The notes under the pieces are model-generated. The model saw only the letters and a list, made by a program, of their open reading frames with translations, did no database searches and was not told the origin of the DNA. Both the position numbers and the translations under genes were made by a program. From contig JBLILN010000009.1 of the NCBI GenBank assembly GCA_047635695.1, positions 1 through 64,000 on the forward strand: a DNA stretch of 64,000 nucleotides, read 5' to 3'. The DNA is from UBA2136 sp047635695. Lineage in GTDB: Bacteria; Pseudomonadota; Alphaproteobacteria; UBA2136. Below, piece after piece: positions 17,025-26,259 of this stretch; position 1 is the first letter of the stretch, and each line of letters opens with the position of its first letter.

Positions 17025-18407
17025 TTAAAGGCCTACAGCTTCTTGTAAGCGTTTAAAAATGTTTTTAGGCGTTGTGTTTTTAACTTCAATTTCAATTTTT
17101 TCAACATTAAGGCTTACTTTATCGAGGCGTTTGATAATATCACCGTAGCCACGTTCAAGCAGATCAACGTTTGTAATATAACTTGTGCCTTCAGCGACGG
17201 CGGCAGCAATAACATATGCCAAGCCCGCGCGCAAATCAGGAATTTCAATCGGCTCATCAATAGCCTTCAGTGGTGTAGGGCCCATAATAAGAGCACTGTG
17301 TTTGTAGTCATGGTTTTCATAACGGCAAGCTTCACCGAGGCATTTTGTCGTCAGTTGAATTTTTGAACCTAATAAGTTCACAACTTGCGTATAACCAAAA
17401 CGCTGTTCGTAAACAGTTTCATGCACCACTGAAATACCTTTCGCCTGTGTTAAAAGGACAGTGAATGGCTGTTGCCAGTCGGTTGAGAACCCAGGGTAAA
17501 CACCAGTTTCAAGCGCAATAGAGGTGAGGGGGCGTTCACGGAAAAAGCGAATGGTTGACCCACCAATAAATTCAAAACCACCACCCACCTTACGGTAGTA
17601 AGAAAGGAAATTACCAAGTGTATTGGGGCGAATACCTTTAACAGTAATATCACCGTCCGTCGCACAGGCAAGTGCCGCCCATGATGCGGCTTCAATACGG
17701 TCGCCAAGGGCATACATGTTTGTACCTGTTAAGCTTTCAACACCTTCAATGGTAATTTCACGGTTAGGTGATAAGAATATAACGGCACCCATACTGCGTA
17801 GCATGGTAATAAGTTCTAAAATTTCAGGCTCGACAGCGGCGTTTTTAATCACGCTTGTCCCTTCTGCTAAAACACTTAAGAACAAGCAACTTTCAGTCGC
17901 ACCAACACTTGGGTAAGGCAGTTCGTAATGGGTGCTCTGCAAGCGGCCCTTGCTTGATGCGTAATAACCACTTTCTTTGATTTCTACTTTAGCGCCAAAC
18001 AGTTCGGCCGCTGTAAGGTGAAAATCAACATTACGTTGGCCAATGTTACAGCCGCCCATGCTTGGTACAGAAGCTTCGCCGTATTTATGTAATAAAAATG
18101 GAATTAATAAAATAGGCAAGCGGTTGTTACGTGAATCGGGTGTTTTAACCTTGCATGTGTTCACAGTGGTTGGGTCGATCTTCAAGGTGGTTTCGTTTAC
18201 CCATGTTACTTTTGTACCGACCGTTTCTAGCAGGCGTTTTGTAATATCAACATCGCCAATGTTAGGGATGTTCGTTAGGATGGTGGGTGAGTTACCCAAC
18301 AATGCGCAAACCATGGCTTTCGTTGCGAAGTTTTTAGCGCCAAGGCAAGTTACTTCACCTTTAACAGGTGTGCCGCCTGTTACTTTATATGCAGAAATTT
18401 TAGCCAT
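17025..18407 (-). CDS. murA: UDP-N-acetylglucosamine 1-carboxyvinyltransferase (MurA family)
   Basis: A 460-residue EPSP-synthase-superfamily protein of the MurA branch. It keeps GAKNFATKAM (Lys25, Asn26), the catalytic Cys120 in SMGGCNIGQRNVD, TDWQQPF (catalytic Asp) and DLRAGLAY. MurA transfers enolpyruvate from PEP to UDP-GlcNAc, the first committed step of peptidoglycan synthesis. It is divergent from typical MurA in many intervening positions (GQRNVDFHL instead of GARPVDLHL) and is about 30-40 residues longer. It may therefore be a second MurA-like paralogue rather than the main enzyme. It is transcribed alone, divergent from the methyltransferase gene. Confidence 0.85.
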   Translation of the reverse strand: MAKISAYKVTGGTPVKGEVTCLGAKNFATKAMVCALLGNSPTILTNIPNIGDVDITKRLLETVGTKVTWVNETTLKIDPTTVNTCKVKTPDSRNNRLPILLIPFLLHKYGEASVPSMGGCNIGQRNVDFHLTAAELFGAKVEIKESGYYASSKGRLQSTHYELPYPSVGATESCLFLSVLAEGTSVIKNAAVEPEILELITMLRSMGAVIFLSPNREITIEGVESLTGTNMYALGDRIEAASWAALACATDGDITVKGIRPNTLGNFLSYYRKVGGGFEFIGGSTIRFFRERPLTSIALETGVYPGFSTDWQQPFTVLLTQAKGISVVHETVYEQRFGYTQVVNLLGSKIQLTTKCLGEACRYENHDYKHSALIMGPTPLKAIDEPIEIPDLRAGLAYVIAAAVAEGTSYITNVDLLERGYGDIIKRLDKVSLNVEKIEIEVKNTTPKNIFKRLQEAVGL

Positions 18408-18630
18408 TTTTTGTACGCCTTTTAAATTTTAATAAGAACCGCATTATTCAATGACGGGCTGTATATATCAAGCTAATTATTAATCTAATATTATACATTA
18501 TATAATTTATATAATTTTGTGTATTTTAAGGCATTTAATGCTTTTTATTGAAAGACTTACTGTGTTTGTACTTTTCTATGCTATAATTTAATGAACGTAT
18601 CGTCAACTTAAATAATGAAAGCCTTAAAAT

Positions 18631-19230
18631 ATGAAGGTTAATACCTTAGAACGTCTTTTTGTTAATTCACCCATTAGACGTTTCTTTCAAAAACATTGGG
18701 AAGTGCCCGCTTTAATAAAATTAGGCGGTAAACCCAATAACGGTAGCGTGGCCGAAATTGGTTGCGGTAGCGGTTATGGCGTTAAGCTTATTCATGAGCA
18801 ATTTCACCCAAGTGTGATACACGCATTTGAAATTGACGAAATTATGCTGAAAAAAGCAAGTAGCCTACTAGCAAAAGAAATTATGGCGCATAAAGTTTTC
18901 TTGCACGAGGAAAATGACGATATGCATGAACTGGTGAAAAATAGTTATGCGAATATTTTTTTCTTTGGTTCTTTGCATCATATACCAGGTTGGCAAAAGG
19001 CCTTAAAGGCATCTATTCAATCACTCGACAAGGGCGGTAAAATATATTTAGGTGAATACTATAAGCCGCTTATTACCAATGCTTTTTTTAATAAGATATT
19101 CCATCACAAAGCCGAGGCTGCTTTTACGCACGATGAATTATTGGCAGAGCTTGAAAATAACGACTGCAAAATTATTGGCGAGAAAAACCTGTTTAATCTT
19201 GCAGGCCTTATGGTGGTTGAGAAAAAGTAG
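18631..19230 (+). CDS. Class I SAM-dependent methyltransferase
   Basis: A 199-residue methyltransferase-11/25-like protein. Motif I is VAEIGCGSGYGVKLI (about 41-55). HAFEIDEIMLKKA is the acidic ribose-binding loop, NIFFFGSLHHIPGWQKAL is motif II/III, and LDKGGKIYLGEY follows. The substrate is unknown. The gene is divergent from murA and converges on gcvPB with 13 bp between the stops, without a visible terminator there. Confidence 0.85.
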   Translation: MKVNTLERLFVNSPIRRFFQKHWEVPALIKLGGKPNNGSVAEIGCGSGYGVKLIHEQFHPSVIHAFEIDEIMLKKASSLLAKEIMAHKVFLHEENDDMHELVKNSYANIFFFGSLHHIPGWQKALKASIQSLDKGGKIYLGEYYKPLITNAFFNKIFHHKAEAAFTHDELLAELENNDCKIIGEKNLFNLAGLMVVEKK

Positions 19231-19243
19231 CCTCACAATCAGT

Positions 19244-20725
19244 CTATTTGTCGCCATAACTGAGTATATGTTTTCTTGCCGCTGTCACTTCATCAAGGCG
19301 CCTACGGAATACCTTTTTTGGTTTGGCGTGAAATTCAGCTTCCATAGCTTCTTTGCTACCAGCCTTAATTTTATGCGCCATAGTTTTCATGATTTTAATG
19401 AAACGATCGAGTGTTTCCTTTGTTTCACTTTCGGTAGGTTCTATCAACATAGCACCGCCGACAACAAGCGGGAAATAAACAGTCATGGGGTGGATACCTT
19501 CGTCAATAAGCGCCTTGGCAATATCGTGTGTTGTCACACCTTGTTCTTTTTGCCATTTGTCGTTGAGCAAGCATTCGTGCATGCAGTAGGCATTTTTGTC
19601 TTTGTTAAAAGGGGCGTTAAAGTCATCACGTAGCTGTGATAAAATGTAGTTAGCGCTGAGTACAGCGTCCTGCGAAGCTTGGCGCAATCCTTCACTGCCA
19701 TGTGACTTCATGTAAGTCAATGCACGTACAAACATACCAAATTGACCATGAAATGCACGGATACGGCCAATGCTGTTTGGTGCACTTTCATTAATAGAAT
19801 ATTGGCCATCATTCTTTTCAATACGCGGGTGCGGTAGGTAAGGTATAAGTGCCGTACATACAGCAACAGGGCCACTACCAGGGCCACCGCCACCATGCGG
19901 CGTTGAAAATGTTTTGTGTAAATTAAATTGCATCACGTCCACACCCACATCCGCGGGGCGCACTTTACCCATAATGGCATTGAAATTAGCGCCGTCACAG
20001 TAAAAATAAGCGCCAATGTTATGCAGCTTGTCGGCAATGGTTTTCATGTTCGGTTCAAACAAACCGCAAGTACTCGGGTTTGTGAGCATGAAAGCCGCAA
20101 CGTCAGCGCCGTGTTCTGCTAAATAATTATCAAAGGCCGCCATATCGACAAAGCCGTCTTTGGTTGAAGGGATAGTTTTGCATGTGTAGCCACACATGGC
20201 AGCGGTGGCAGGGTTTGTGCCATGTGCGCTATCTGGAATAAGTATAATTTTACGGGCATTGCCTTTAGCCTCATGTGCTTTGCGAATAATCATCGCCCCT
20301 GTGAGCTCTCCATGGGCGCCGGCACTTGGCGTAAGGGTGGTTGCAGGCAAACCTGTGAGAATATTAAGCCAATGTTCAAGTTCGTGCATAACGGCGAGAG
20401 CACCTTGAACAGTACGTTCATTTTGCAAAGGGTGAATAGCGGCAAAGCCACCAAAGCGTGCTACTTTTTCGTTTAGCCTTGGGTTGTGCTTCATGGTGCA
20501 AGAACCTAGGGGGTAAAAATTACCGTCAATAGAAAAATTCGTCTGCGAAAGCCTGACAAAATGGCGGATCACCTGTGGTTCGCTTACCTCTGGTAAACCC
20601 ACATGTAAGCGTGCTTCTTGCCCTGTTTTAAGGCTGGTAAGGTGAACATTTTCAACGTCTACACCTGTGCGCCCCTTAGAGCTTTGTTCAAACAGTAATT
20701 TTTCTTCAAGCATTGGCATACCCAT
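19244..20725 (-). CDS. gcvPB: Glycine dehydrogenase (decarboxylating), subunit 2
   Basis: A 493-residue P-protein C-terminal subunit. Motifs are FYPLGSCTMKHNPR, TLTPSAGAHGELTG, DSAHGTNPATAAM, LTNPSTCGLFE and the PLP lysine site NLHKTFSTPHGGGGPG. It pairs with GcvPA to decarboxylate glycine and load the aminomethyl group on GcvH. Here gcvPA lies upstream on the same strand but is separated by a 79-residue gene and an opposite-strand membrane gene, so the two subunits may not share one transcript. Confidence 0.97.
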   Translation of the reverse strand: MGMPMLEEKLLFEQSSKGRTGVDVENVHLTSLKTGQEARLHVGLPEVSEPQVIRHFVRLSQTNFSIDGNFYPLGSCTMKHNPRLNEKVARFGGFAAIHPLQNERTVQGALAVMHELEHWLNILTGLPATTLTPSAGAHGELTGAMIIRKAHEAKGNARKIILIPDSAHGTNPATAAMCGYTCKTIPSTKDGFVDMAAFDNYLAEHGADVAAFMLTNPSTCGLFEPNMKTIADKLHNIGAYFYCDGANFNAIMGKVRPADVGVDVMQFNLHKTFSTPHGGGGPGSGPVAVCTALIPYLPHPRIEKNDGQYSINESAPNSIGRIRAFHGQFGMFVRALTYMKSHGSEGLRQASQDAVLSANYILSQLRDDFNAPFNKDKNAYCMHECLLNDKWQKEQGVTTHDIAKALIDEGIHPMTVYFPLVVGGAMLIEPTESETKETLDRFIKIMKTMAHKIKAGSKEAMEAEFHAKPKKVFRRRLDEVTAARKHILSYGDK

Positions 20726-20785
20726 TGTTATTTTTAATTGATTATATTATGCCATAAAACTAACAAGTGGGTATATGAATTATTT

Positions 20786-21061
20786 ATGCCTAAATTTAAA
20801 TCTTTTTTAATAAATGGGTTGTTGATATTTATTTTTTCATGGGCTTTGGTTTTTGTCGTGATGAAAACTCTTTTTGCTTCTTTTGTGTTTGTGCCAATAC
20901 CGGGAATATTTTTAATACCTGTAAATATTAATGCTTCAACGACCACTTTACTGACTTGTATTTTATTGATGCTAGGAAGCTATATAATGGCAGGTATACT
21001 AGAGCTTAGAGGTCTTGGTATATTTAGCCAATCTCAAAAAGAAATCGAAAGTATTGGGTAG
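20786..21061 (+). CDS. Small two-helix membrane protein (DUF502-like?)
   Basis: A 91-residue protein beginning MPKFKSFLINGLLIFIFSW. Hydrophobic segments lie at about residues 6-30 and 50-72, separated by a short loop with VPIPGIFLIP. The arrangement (basic N-terminus, GLL helix, PGI loop, second helix ending in a G-rich turn) resembles a short DUF502 protein, but this is only a pattern match. An in-frame TTG at 20738 extends it by 16 residues, and the ATG at 20786 is preferred. It is on the plus strand between gcvPB and gcvPA and ends at its own terminator. Confidence 0.55.
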   Translation: MPKFKSFLINGLLIFIFSWALVFVVMKTLFASFVFVPIPGIFLIPVNINASTTTLLTCILLMLGSYIMAGILELRGLGIFSQSQKEIESIG

Positions 21062-21072
21062 AATACACCAAG

Positions 21073-21104
21073 AAAAAAAACACCGCTACATGCGGTGTTT
21101 TTTT
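21073..21104 (+). terminator. Terminator after small membrane protein gene
   Basis: Stem AAACACCGC/GCGGTGTTT with a TACAT loop and a T7 tract, followed by ATGTAT. Confidence 0.85.
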
Positions 21105-21236
21105 ATGTATAAACTGAAAGGAAAGTCAGTATAAATTATATTATGATTTATTGTTTTTAGTTTAAGTTGAGTTATATCCGTCTTGTGGAAGGAAGAGGGA
21201 TAAGGTTGAGCATTGAGTGAACTTCACAGTTTTTCT

Positions 21237-21295
21237 AGCTCTACATCGCTTGAACGTTTTGCAAGCGACGAGCTAAGGGGTTCACCTCCTTAGCT
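21237..21295 (-). other. Two adjacent RNA hairpins at the end of the 79-residue gene
   Basis: On the minus strand the stop codon of the gene at 21290 lies in hairpin 1 (AGCTAAGG/CCTTAGCT, 21271-21295). Hairpin 2 follows (TCGCTTG/CAAGCGA, extended by AGCTC/GAGCT, 21237-21274). There is no long T-run, so it is not a standard intrinsic terminator. It may protect the 3' end of the gcvPA transcript. The AGCT element at 21271-21274 is shared by both hairpins, so they could be mutually exclusive. Confidence 0.4.
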
Positions 21296-21529
21296 AGCTA
21301 ATTTAAGTTCCCATGGCGTGTCGTCAAATTCGTCGATCTCAAGCATTTGTATTTCCAGATCGGTGACGGCGGCTTCAAAGTCTACACCTTTACCTATAAA
21401 ACGGCTGGTGTCATCTGTCATGGCAAGAAAGATGCTTTGACCCGTTGCGGCGTCGGTGGTTTCGACAATGGCGACGTTTAGAGTATCGTCGTCTAAGAGT
21501 TGTTCTTCAGTCCAAAATTCTTCATTCAT
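21290..21529 (-). CDS. Small acidic orphan protein
   Basis: A 79-residue, strongly acidic protein (many D and E, few K/R) with an AGGAGAC ribosome site 6 bp before ATG. It has beta-like stretches LNVAIVETTD and SIFLAMTDD and an acidic C-terminal helix LEIQMLEIDEFDD. No family recognised. It is 85 bp after gcvPA on the same strand and could be cotranscribed with it, but its leader is like those of the scattered orphan genes. Confidence 0.6.
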   Translation of the reverse strand: MNEEFWTEEQLLDDDTLNVAIVETTDAATGQSIFLAMTDDTSRFIGKGVDFEAAVTDLEIQMLEIDEFDDTPWELKLAS

Positions 21530-21614
21530 AAGATAGTCTCCTACGGTTGATTGAATATATATTTCTTAACTGAATTAATTGTATCAACTGCCCAAAAAAT
21601 AGGCAACCTTATGG

Positions 21615-22901
21615 TTAAGTGTTAATGAGGCCATCTAATGCTGCGGCAAAACTTTGAATGTCGCTGTTACTGGTCATTTCTGTGGCACACACGAGGAGTT
21701 TTTTCTCTGAAATAGGGTGTCCAGCGATGATGCCGCTCGCCTCTAGGTGTGTGATAATTTTATCTGAACTTAAAGGTGTTTCGATGACGAACTCATTGAA
21801 ATATGTCGTGTTTAGCACTTGTACACCTTTTATTTTTTCGAGAGTTTGCGCTAAAGTTTGCGCCCTTTCATGGTTTAAGAGGGCGAGCTGTTTGAAACCC
21901 ACTTCACCAAGCAAGCTCATGTGGACGGTAAAGGCGAGAGCGCAGAGGCCTTCATTGGTACAAATGTTAGATGTGGCCTTGTCACGACGTATATGTTGCT
22001 CACGTGTGTTCAGGGTTAATACAAAACTTCTTTTACCGTCGGCGTCGGTTGTTTGGCCGCAAATACGCCCTGGCATTTGTCTTAAATGCTGTTTTTTGGA
22101 GGCAAAAAAACCAAGGGAAGGGCCACCAAAACTTAACGGTAAGCCAATACTTTGTGCTTCACCCACGGAAATATCCGCCACTGTTGGTGCCTGTAAAAGG
22201 CCAAGGCTTACAATTTCATTGGTACAAACAATGAGAAGAGCGCCAACATCGTCACACAATTTACGGTAATGTTTAAGGTCGGGCACTTCGCCATAAAAAT
22301 TGGGGTATTGTACAATAACGCAGGCCGTATTTTCAGTGGCCTCAGTAACAAATTCACCTTTGCTGTGGTTTAAGTAAGTGTCGAGCGTTTGTTTGTATTG
22401 AGGGTGTAAGCCGTCGGCAATATAAACATCGTTCTTTTTATGGCGCAACACGCGTTTCGCCATTAACACGGCTTCTGCAAGGGCTGTGGCGCCGTCATAC
22501 ATAGAAGCGTTGGCAACCTCTTGCCCTGTGAGGTTTTTAATATAAGTCTGAAATTCAAAAATAGCCGTTAAAGTACCTTGAGACACTTCAGGCTGATAAG
22601 GCGTATAAGCCGTTAAAAATTCACTGCGCTGAATGATGTGGTCTGCTGTGGCTGGAATATGGTGGTTATAGTAACCAGCCCCTAAAAAGAAAGGACCGTC
22701 ACTTGTTTTATGGTTTTGTTCGGCCAAGTTTTCCATGTCACGTTCAACGTGCATTTCACCTTTACCAAGAGGCAGGTCGAGAAGGTTTTTGAGCAAAGCA
22801 TTTACTGGCACTTTATTGTAAAAATCGTCCACACTTTGAACGCCCGATGCTTGCAGCATTTCTTTGCGGTCTTGCTCTGTATGCGGTAGGTATCTTTTCA
22901 T
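21615..22901 (-). CDS. gcvPA: Glycine dehydrogenase (decarboxylating), subunit 1
   Basis: A 428-residue P-protein N-terminal subunit. It begins MKRYLPHTEQDRKEMLQ and contains GAGYYNHHIPA, TAYTPYQPEVSQGTL, NASMYDGATALAEA and FGGPSLGF, the standard GcvPA motifs. It forms the heterotetrameric P-protein with GcvPB. It follows the ribosyltransferase-like gene by 33 bp with a GAGGAGAC ribosome site. Length is slightly shorter than usual (about 445). Confidence 0.97.
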   Translation of the reverse strand: MKRYLPHTEQDRKEMLQASGVQSVDDFYNKVPVNALLKNLLDLPLGKGEMHVERDMENLAEQNHKTSDGPFFLGAGYYNHHIPATADHIIQRSEFLTAYTPYQPEVSQGTLTAIFEFQTYIKNLTGQEVANASMYDGATALAEAVLMAKRVLRHKKNDVYIADGLHPQYKQTLDTYLNHSKGEFVTEATENTACVIVQYPNFYGEVPDLKHYRKLCDDVGALLIVCTNEIVSLGLLQAPTVADISVGEAQSIGLPLSFGGPSLGFFASKKQHLRQMPGRICGQTTDADGKRSFVLTLNTREQHIRRDKATSNICTNEGLCALAFTVHMSLLGEVGFKQLALLNHERAQTLAQTLEKIKGVQVLNTTYFNEFVIETPLSSDKIITHLEASGIIAGHPISEKKLLVCATEMTSNSDIQSFAAALDGLINT

Positions 22902-22934
22902 TAAATTGTCTCCTCGTCACCTAAGCGGCCGTTT

Positions 22935-23399
22935 TTATGAACGTCCTTCTAAGTGTTGTGTGTACCAGCTTGAAAAGCGGTTCATAATACCTTCAATACT
23001 TGAAGAAATAACAAGGCCACTAAACGCCGTAAGGTGTTCACCACCTAAAAAGCCATCTTCAGCACCAATAAGAACAACCTTACCTTGCCCCATAGCAAAG
23101 CCAATTTCAACACGTGTTGCTTGGTTGTTTAAACCAGCGCCAAGCCAAAAAACAGCAATATCGCAGGCTGCAAGTGCCTGACGTTCCCATGCCACTTGTC
23201 TTGCATGTTCACCTGGGGCAATTTCTGGGTTTGGAAAGTCTGTACGACTTGGGTTAATGAATTTAACATCAGCCTCTGTAAAACGGCGGAAAAAGTCTAA
23301 TCTCCAGTCACGTCCTTGGCAGTTACCGCCTAAATATACATTAGGGTAACGGTTGCTGCTGCTTATCATTTCACCTGAGGTTATAAGTTCGTAGGGCAT
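22935..23399 (-). CDS. Nucleoside 2-deoxyribosyltransferase-like protein
   Basis: A 154-residue protein with the pattern of the NDT-like family (Nuc_deoxyri_tr2). It has VYLGGNCQGRDWRLDFF near the N-terminus, FINPSRTDFPNP, then WERQALAACDIAVFWLGAG and the conserved QATRVEIGFAMGQGK with the catalytic Glu region. Such proteins exchange or hydrolyse deoxyribosyl bonds, but many are uncharacterised. It is upstream of gcvPA in the same direction and divergent from gcvT with 44 bp between, so the short region must hold both promoters or they share regulation. Confidence 0.75.
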   Translation of the reverse strand: MPYELITSGEMISSSNRYPNVYLGGNCQGRDWRLDFFRRFTEADVKFINPSRTDFPNPEIAPGEHARQVAWERQALAACDIAVFWLGAGLNNQATRVEIGFAMGQGKVVLIGAEDGFLGGEHLTAFSGLVISSSIEGIMNRFSSWYTQHLEGRS

Positions 23400-23443
23400 T
23401 TTTAAATCTTGCTTGTTTGTTTAAAATTCTTCACAATTATGCC

Positions 23444-24520
23444 ATGGAAAAAATAATAAGCAATACCCCTTTACATACATTACATAAGCGCTCAGGTGCA
23501 AAAATGGCACCGTTTGCAGGTTATGATATGCCCATAAGCTACCCACTTGGCACATTAAAAGAACATTTATGGTGTCGTGAAAACGCAGGTATATTTGACG
23601 TTTCTCATATGGGGCAATTTATGCTGATGGGTGAAGCGGGCTTTGAATACCTTAGCAACCTCACGCCGACAAATTTTACCGACAAGGCTTTAGGTAAAAA
23701 TATATATACTTTACTCATGAATGAAAAAGGTGGGGTAAGGGACGACCTAATCGCCAGCCGCCTCACAGAAAATAAAATTTATGTGGTAGTGAATGCAGCT
23801 TGTAAAATGTTGGACAAAGCTTATATCCTACAAAAATTACCAATGGGTTTAGTTTTTGAAGAATTGACAAGGCGGGCACTTGTTGCCATTCAGGGGCCAA
23901 AAGCAGCGGAAATACTTCAGCGTCATGTGTGTGAAAATTTGAACGATATACCTTATATGTCGATCCGTGAAATGAATGTGGCAGGCCATGCTTGTCTTGT
24001 CAGCCGTTGTGGCTACACAGGCGAAGACGGCTTTGAAATAAGTGTCGATAACGACCATGCCGAACACCTTTGGCAAGAATTTGAAGCACACCCAGCAGTC
24101 GAACCTATCGGCCTTGCCGCAAGGGACAGTTTACGTCTTGAAGCAGGCTTCGCCCTTTACGGCCATGACCTAGATGAAACAACAACACCTAAAGAAGCAG
24201 GTTTAAATTGGGTGATCAGTCCAAATCACACAAACTTTATTGGTGCCGACGTTCTTAAAAACCCTGCGACAAAAAAGCGTGTGGGTATTAAACTGATCGA
24301 CAAAGGTATTGCGAGAGAAGGCAGTGAGCTTTTTAACGCTGATGACGAACGCATTGGTATTCTTACCAGTGGTGGTCATTCACCAAGTTTGAAATGTGCC
24401 ATTGGCCAAGGCTACATTGATATAGCTTACGCTGAAATAGGTACGGAAATTTTTGTAAGCGTGAGAAACCGTAAACTCAAGGCGGTCGTTCAAGGTGTAC
24501 GCTTCATCAAACGGAAATAA
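23444..24520 (+). CDS. gcvT: Aminomethyltransferase (glycine cleavage T protein)
   Basis: A 358-residue T-protein. It has the N-terminal HKRSGAKMAPFAGYDMPISY, then FDVSHMGQF, CGYTGEDGFEIS, AARDSLRLEAGFALYGHDLDE and a C-terminal barrel ending GQGYIDIAYAEIG. It transfers the methylene group from the H-protein aminomethyl lipoate to THF and releases ammonia. The start at ATG 23444 is preferred over the in-frame TTG at 23417. No clear ribosome site is seen. It is followed by gcvH after 111 bp. Confidence 0.96.
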   Translation: MEKIISNTPLHTLHKRSGAKMAPFAGYDMPISYPLGTLKEHLWCRENAGIFDVSHMGQFMLMGEAGFEYLSNLTPTNFTDKALGKNIYTLLMNEKGGVRDDLIASRLTENKIYVVVNAACKMLDKAYILQKLPMGLVFEELTRRALVAIQGPKAAEILQRHVCENLNDIPYMSIREMNVAGHACLVSRCGYTGEDGFEISVDNDHAEHLWQEFEAHPAVEPIGLAARDSLRLEAGFALYGHDLDETTTPKEAGLNWVISPNHTNFIGADVLKNPATKKRVGIKLIDKGIAREGSELFNADDERIGILTSGGHSPSLKCAIGQGYIDIAYAEIGTEIFVSVRNRKLKAVVQGVRFIKRK

Positions 24521-24631
24521 TCATATATAACTGAGAACTTTTAAGGTCAAGTAAAAAAACGGTAGAAAAAGCGCCAAGAGCTTGCTATAGTTCTAAAAAA
24601 TTTGACGATGAATATAAGGAAAAGCAAATAA

Positions 24632-25021
24632 ATGGCCGACGTACGAGAAAACTTGTATTACACAGTAGAACACGAATGGTTAAGCGTTGACGGTGACGTG
24701 GCGACTATTGGTATCACCGACTTTGCGCAAGAGTCCTTAGGTGACATTGTTTTTGTTGAACTTCCAGAAGTGGGCGACGCACTTAACCTTGCCGACCAAG
24801 TTGCTGTGGTTGAATCGGTTAAAGCGGCCAGTGAAGTATATAGCCCTGTTTCAGGCGAAGTGGTTGAAATTAACGAAGAGCTTGAAGAGGCACCAGAGTC
24901 TATCAATTCTCACCCGTTCGATGATGGATGGCTTGTGAAAATGAAGCTTTCTGACAAATCAGAGCTAGACGACCACATGAGCGCCGATGAATATACAGAT
25001 TATGTTTCAGGTTTAGAATAA
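24632..25021 (+). CDS. gcvH: Glycine cleavage system H protein
   Basis: A 129-residue lipoyl carrier. The lipoylated Lys64 is in VESVKAASEVYSPVSG, preceded by GDIVFVELPEVGD, and the C-terminal part has HPFDDGWLVKMK. It shuttles the aminomethyl group between P, T and L proteins. The ribosome site is AAGGAAA before ATG. The gene for the L protein (Lpd) is not in the window. Confidence 0.97.
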   Translation: MADVRENLYYTVEHEWLSVDGDVATIGITDFAQESLGDIVFVELPEVGDALNLADQVAVVESVKAASEVYSPVSGEVVEINEELEEAPESINSHPFDDGWLVKMKLSDKSELDDHMSADEYTDYVSGLE

Positions 25022-25077
25022 GTTATTAGATGTTTTTCTTATGCCCTGTTGTCCGATAATTATGTTAAAAGAAACCT

Positions 25078-26259
25078 ATGAAATTATTTAATACAGCCAT
25101 TTTATTGTTTTTAGCCCTGTTCGTGGTAACGCTTTTACCTGCGCAAGCGCAAGGCAATGAAGATGCCTTTAGTGTTAAAAATTATGAGATTGTTTATAAA
25201 TCTGGCAACGTTAAAACTTTTCGTGAAAAAGCGATAAAAAAAGCAACACATGACGCCTTTCCCAAACTTTTACGCCAACTTACACCACATGAAACATGGG
25301 GTTTACATAGCCGTTTGCTCGAACATGTTAATTGGGACGAAGTATCATACAAAACCCACATTGTGTCAGAAGAAGGCCAACGTCATTATAAAGCGGTGCT
25401 CGATGTTTATTACCGTGCAAAACCTGTAAAAGACCTACTCACACGTTTTAATATTCCTTATAGTGAACGCACGGGCGGTAAAGTGCTTATTTTGCCTGTT
25501 TTTGAATCTGCTGGCACAAAGCTGTTATGGGAAACGGTTAATCCCCTCAAGCCTATCGTCGCTGAAAATATGCGTACACATAGTTACTTTGACTATGTTT
25601 TACCGACGGGTGATATTGCCGAAGTTACAAGCCTGAGCGCTGAAATGGCCTCGCTTGGGGCGGGTGACCTTATTTTAAATTTAGCCAAAAATTATGAAGC
25701 CACAGCGGCTGTTGTTTTTCACGCCAAAGTAGGTCAGCGTTTTAACCGTTATTATTTAGACGTCACGGCCTCATGGTATGAAAAAGGTCAATATGTTGAA
25801 CCTTTGCTATTTTCAGCACCTATTGAAAATATCGCATTCGTTGCAGGCGAAATTGACTATGCCTCTATAAATTCCACCTTTAAAATTGCTGTTGGCGATA
25901 TACTTTCACGCTTAGGTAGCCACAAGCGTCAACAAGGGTTGGTTGAAGTAAATAAACCAGGGCGTGTGTTCCTGCGTTTTAAACCAGCAGATGCCCGTGA
26001 CCTCGAAAAACTAAAAACAGCCGTTTCAGGTTTAAACACCATACGTGAATTTAAGTTGCGTGTTTTAAATGTGAAGGACAGTGTTTTTCAGGTTGATTTC
26101 TTTGGTGACAAGCAAAGCTTTAAACAGCAACTTCAAAAAATAAAACTTTCAGTGAATGAAACGTCAATGCCAATGGTTTGGAAGGTGCAGTTTATAAATG
26201 ACCCTTTCCTTGGGCCTGTAGACTATGGTTTTGAATCGGACGAGGGACGCCTTGACTAG
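25078..26259 (+). CDS. DUF2066 domain-containing exported protein
   Basis: A 393-residue protein with a signal peptide (about residues 1-24, ending QAQ). The N-terminal region ANKATHDAFPKLL-like segment and HYKAVLDVYYRAKPVKDLL followed by GGKVLILPVFE match the DUF2066 family. These proteins are found just upstream of the DnaA regulator gene in many alpha- and gammaproteobacteria. The function is unknown and probably periplasmic. The 3' end overlaps the following hdaA gene, which supports the conserved pairing. Confidence 0.8.
   Translation: MKLFNTAILLFLALFVVTLLPAQAQGNEDAFSVKNYEIVYKSGNVKTFREKAIKKATHDAFPKLLRQLTPHETWGLHSRLLEHVNWDEVSYKTHIVSEEGQRHYKAVLDVYYRAKPVKDLLTRFNIPYSERTGGKVLILPVFESAGTKLLWETVNPLKPIVAENMRTHSYFDYVLPTGDIAEVTSLSAEMASLGAGDLILNLAKNYEATAAVVFHAKVGQRFNRYYLDVTASWYEKGQYVEPLLFSAPIENIAFVAGEIDYASINSTFKIAVGDILSRLGSHKRQQGLVEVNKPGRVFLRFKPADARDLEKLKTAVSGLNTIREFKLRVLNVKDSVFQVDFFGDKQSFKQQLQKIKLSVNETSMPMVWKVQFINDPFLGPVDYGFESDEGRLD

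Noticed and set aside
22902..23443. Glycine riboswitch upstream of gcv genes
   Set aside because: The spacers before gcvPA (33 bp) and gcvT (44 bp) are too short and no tandem aptamer pattern is seen.
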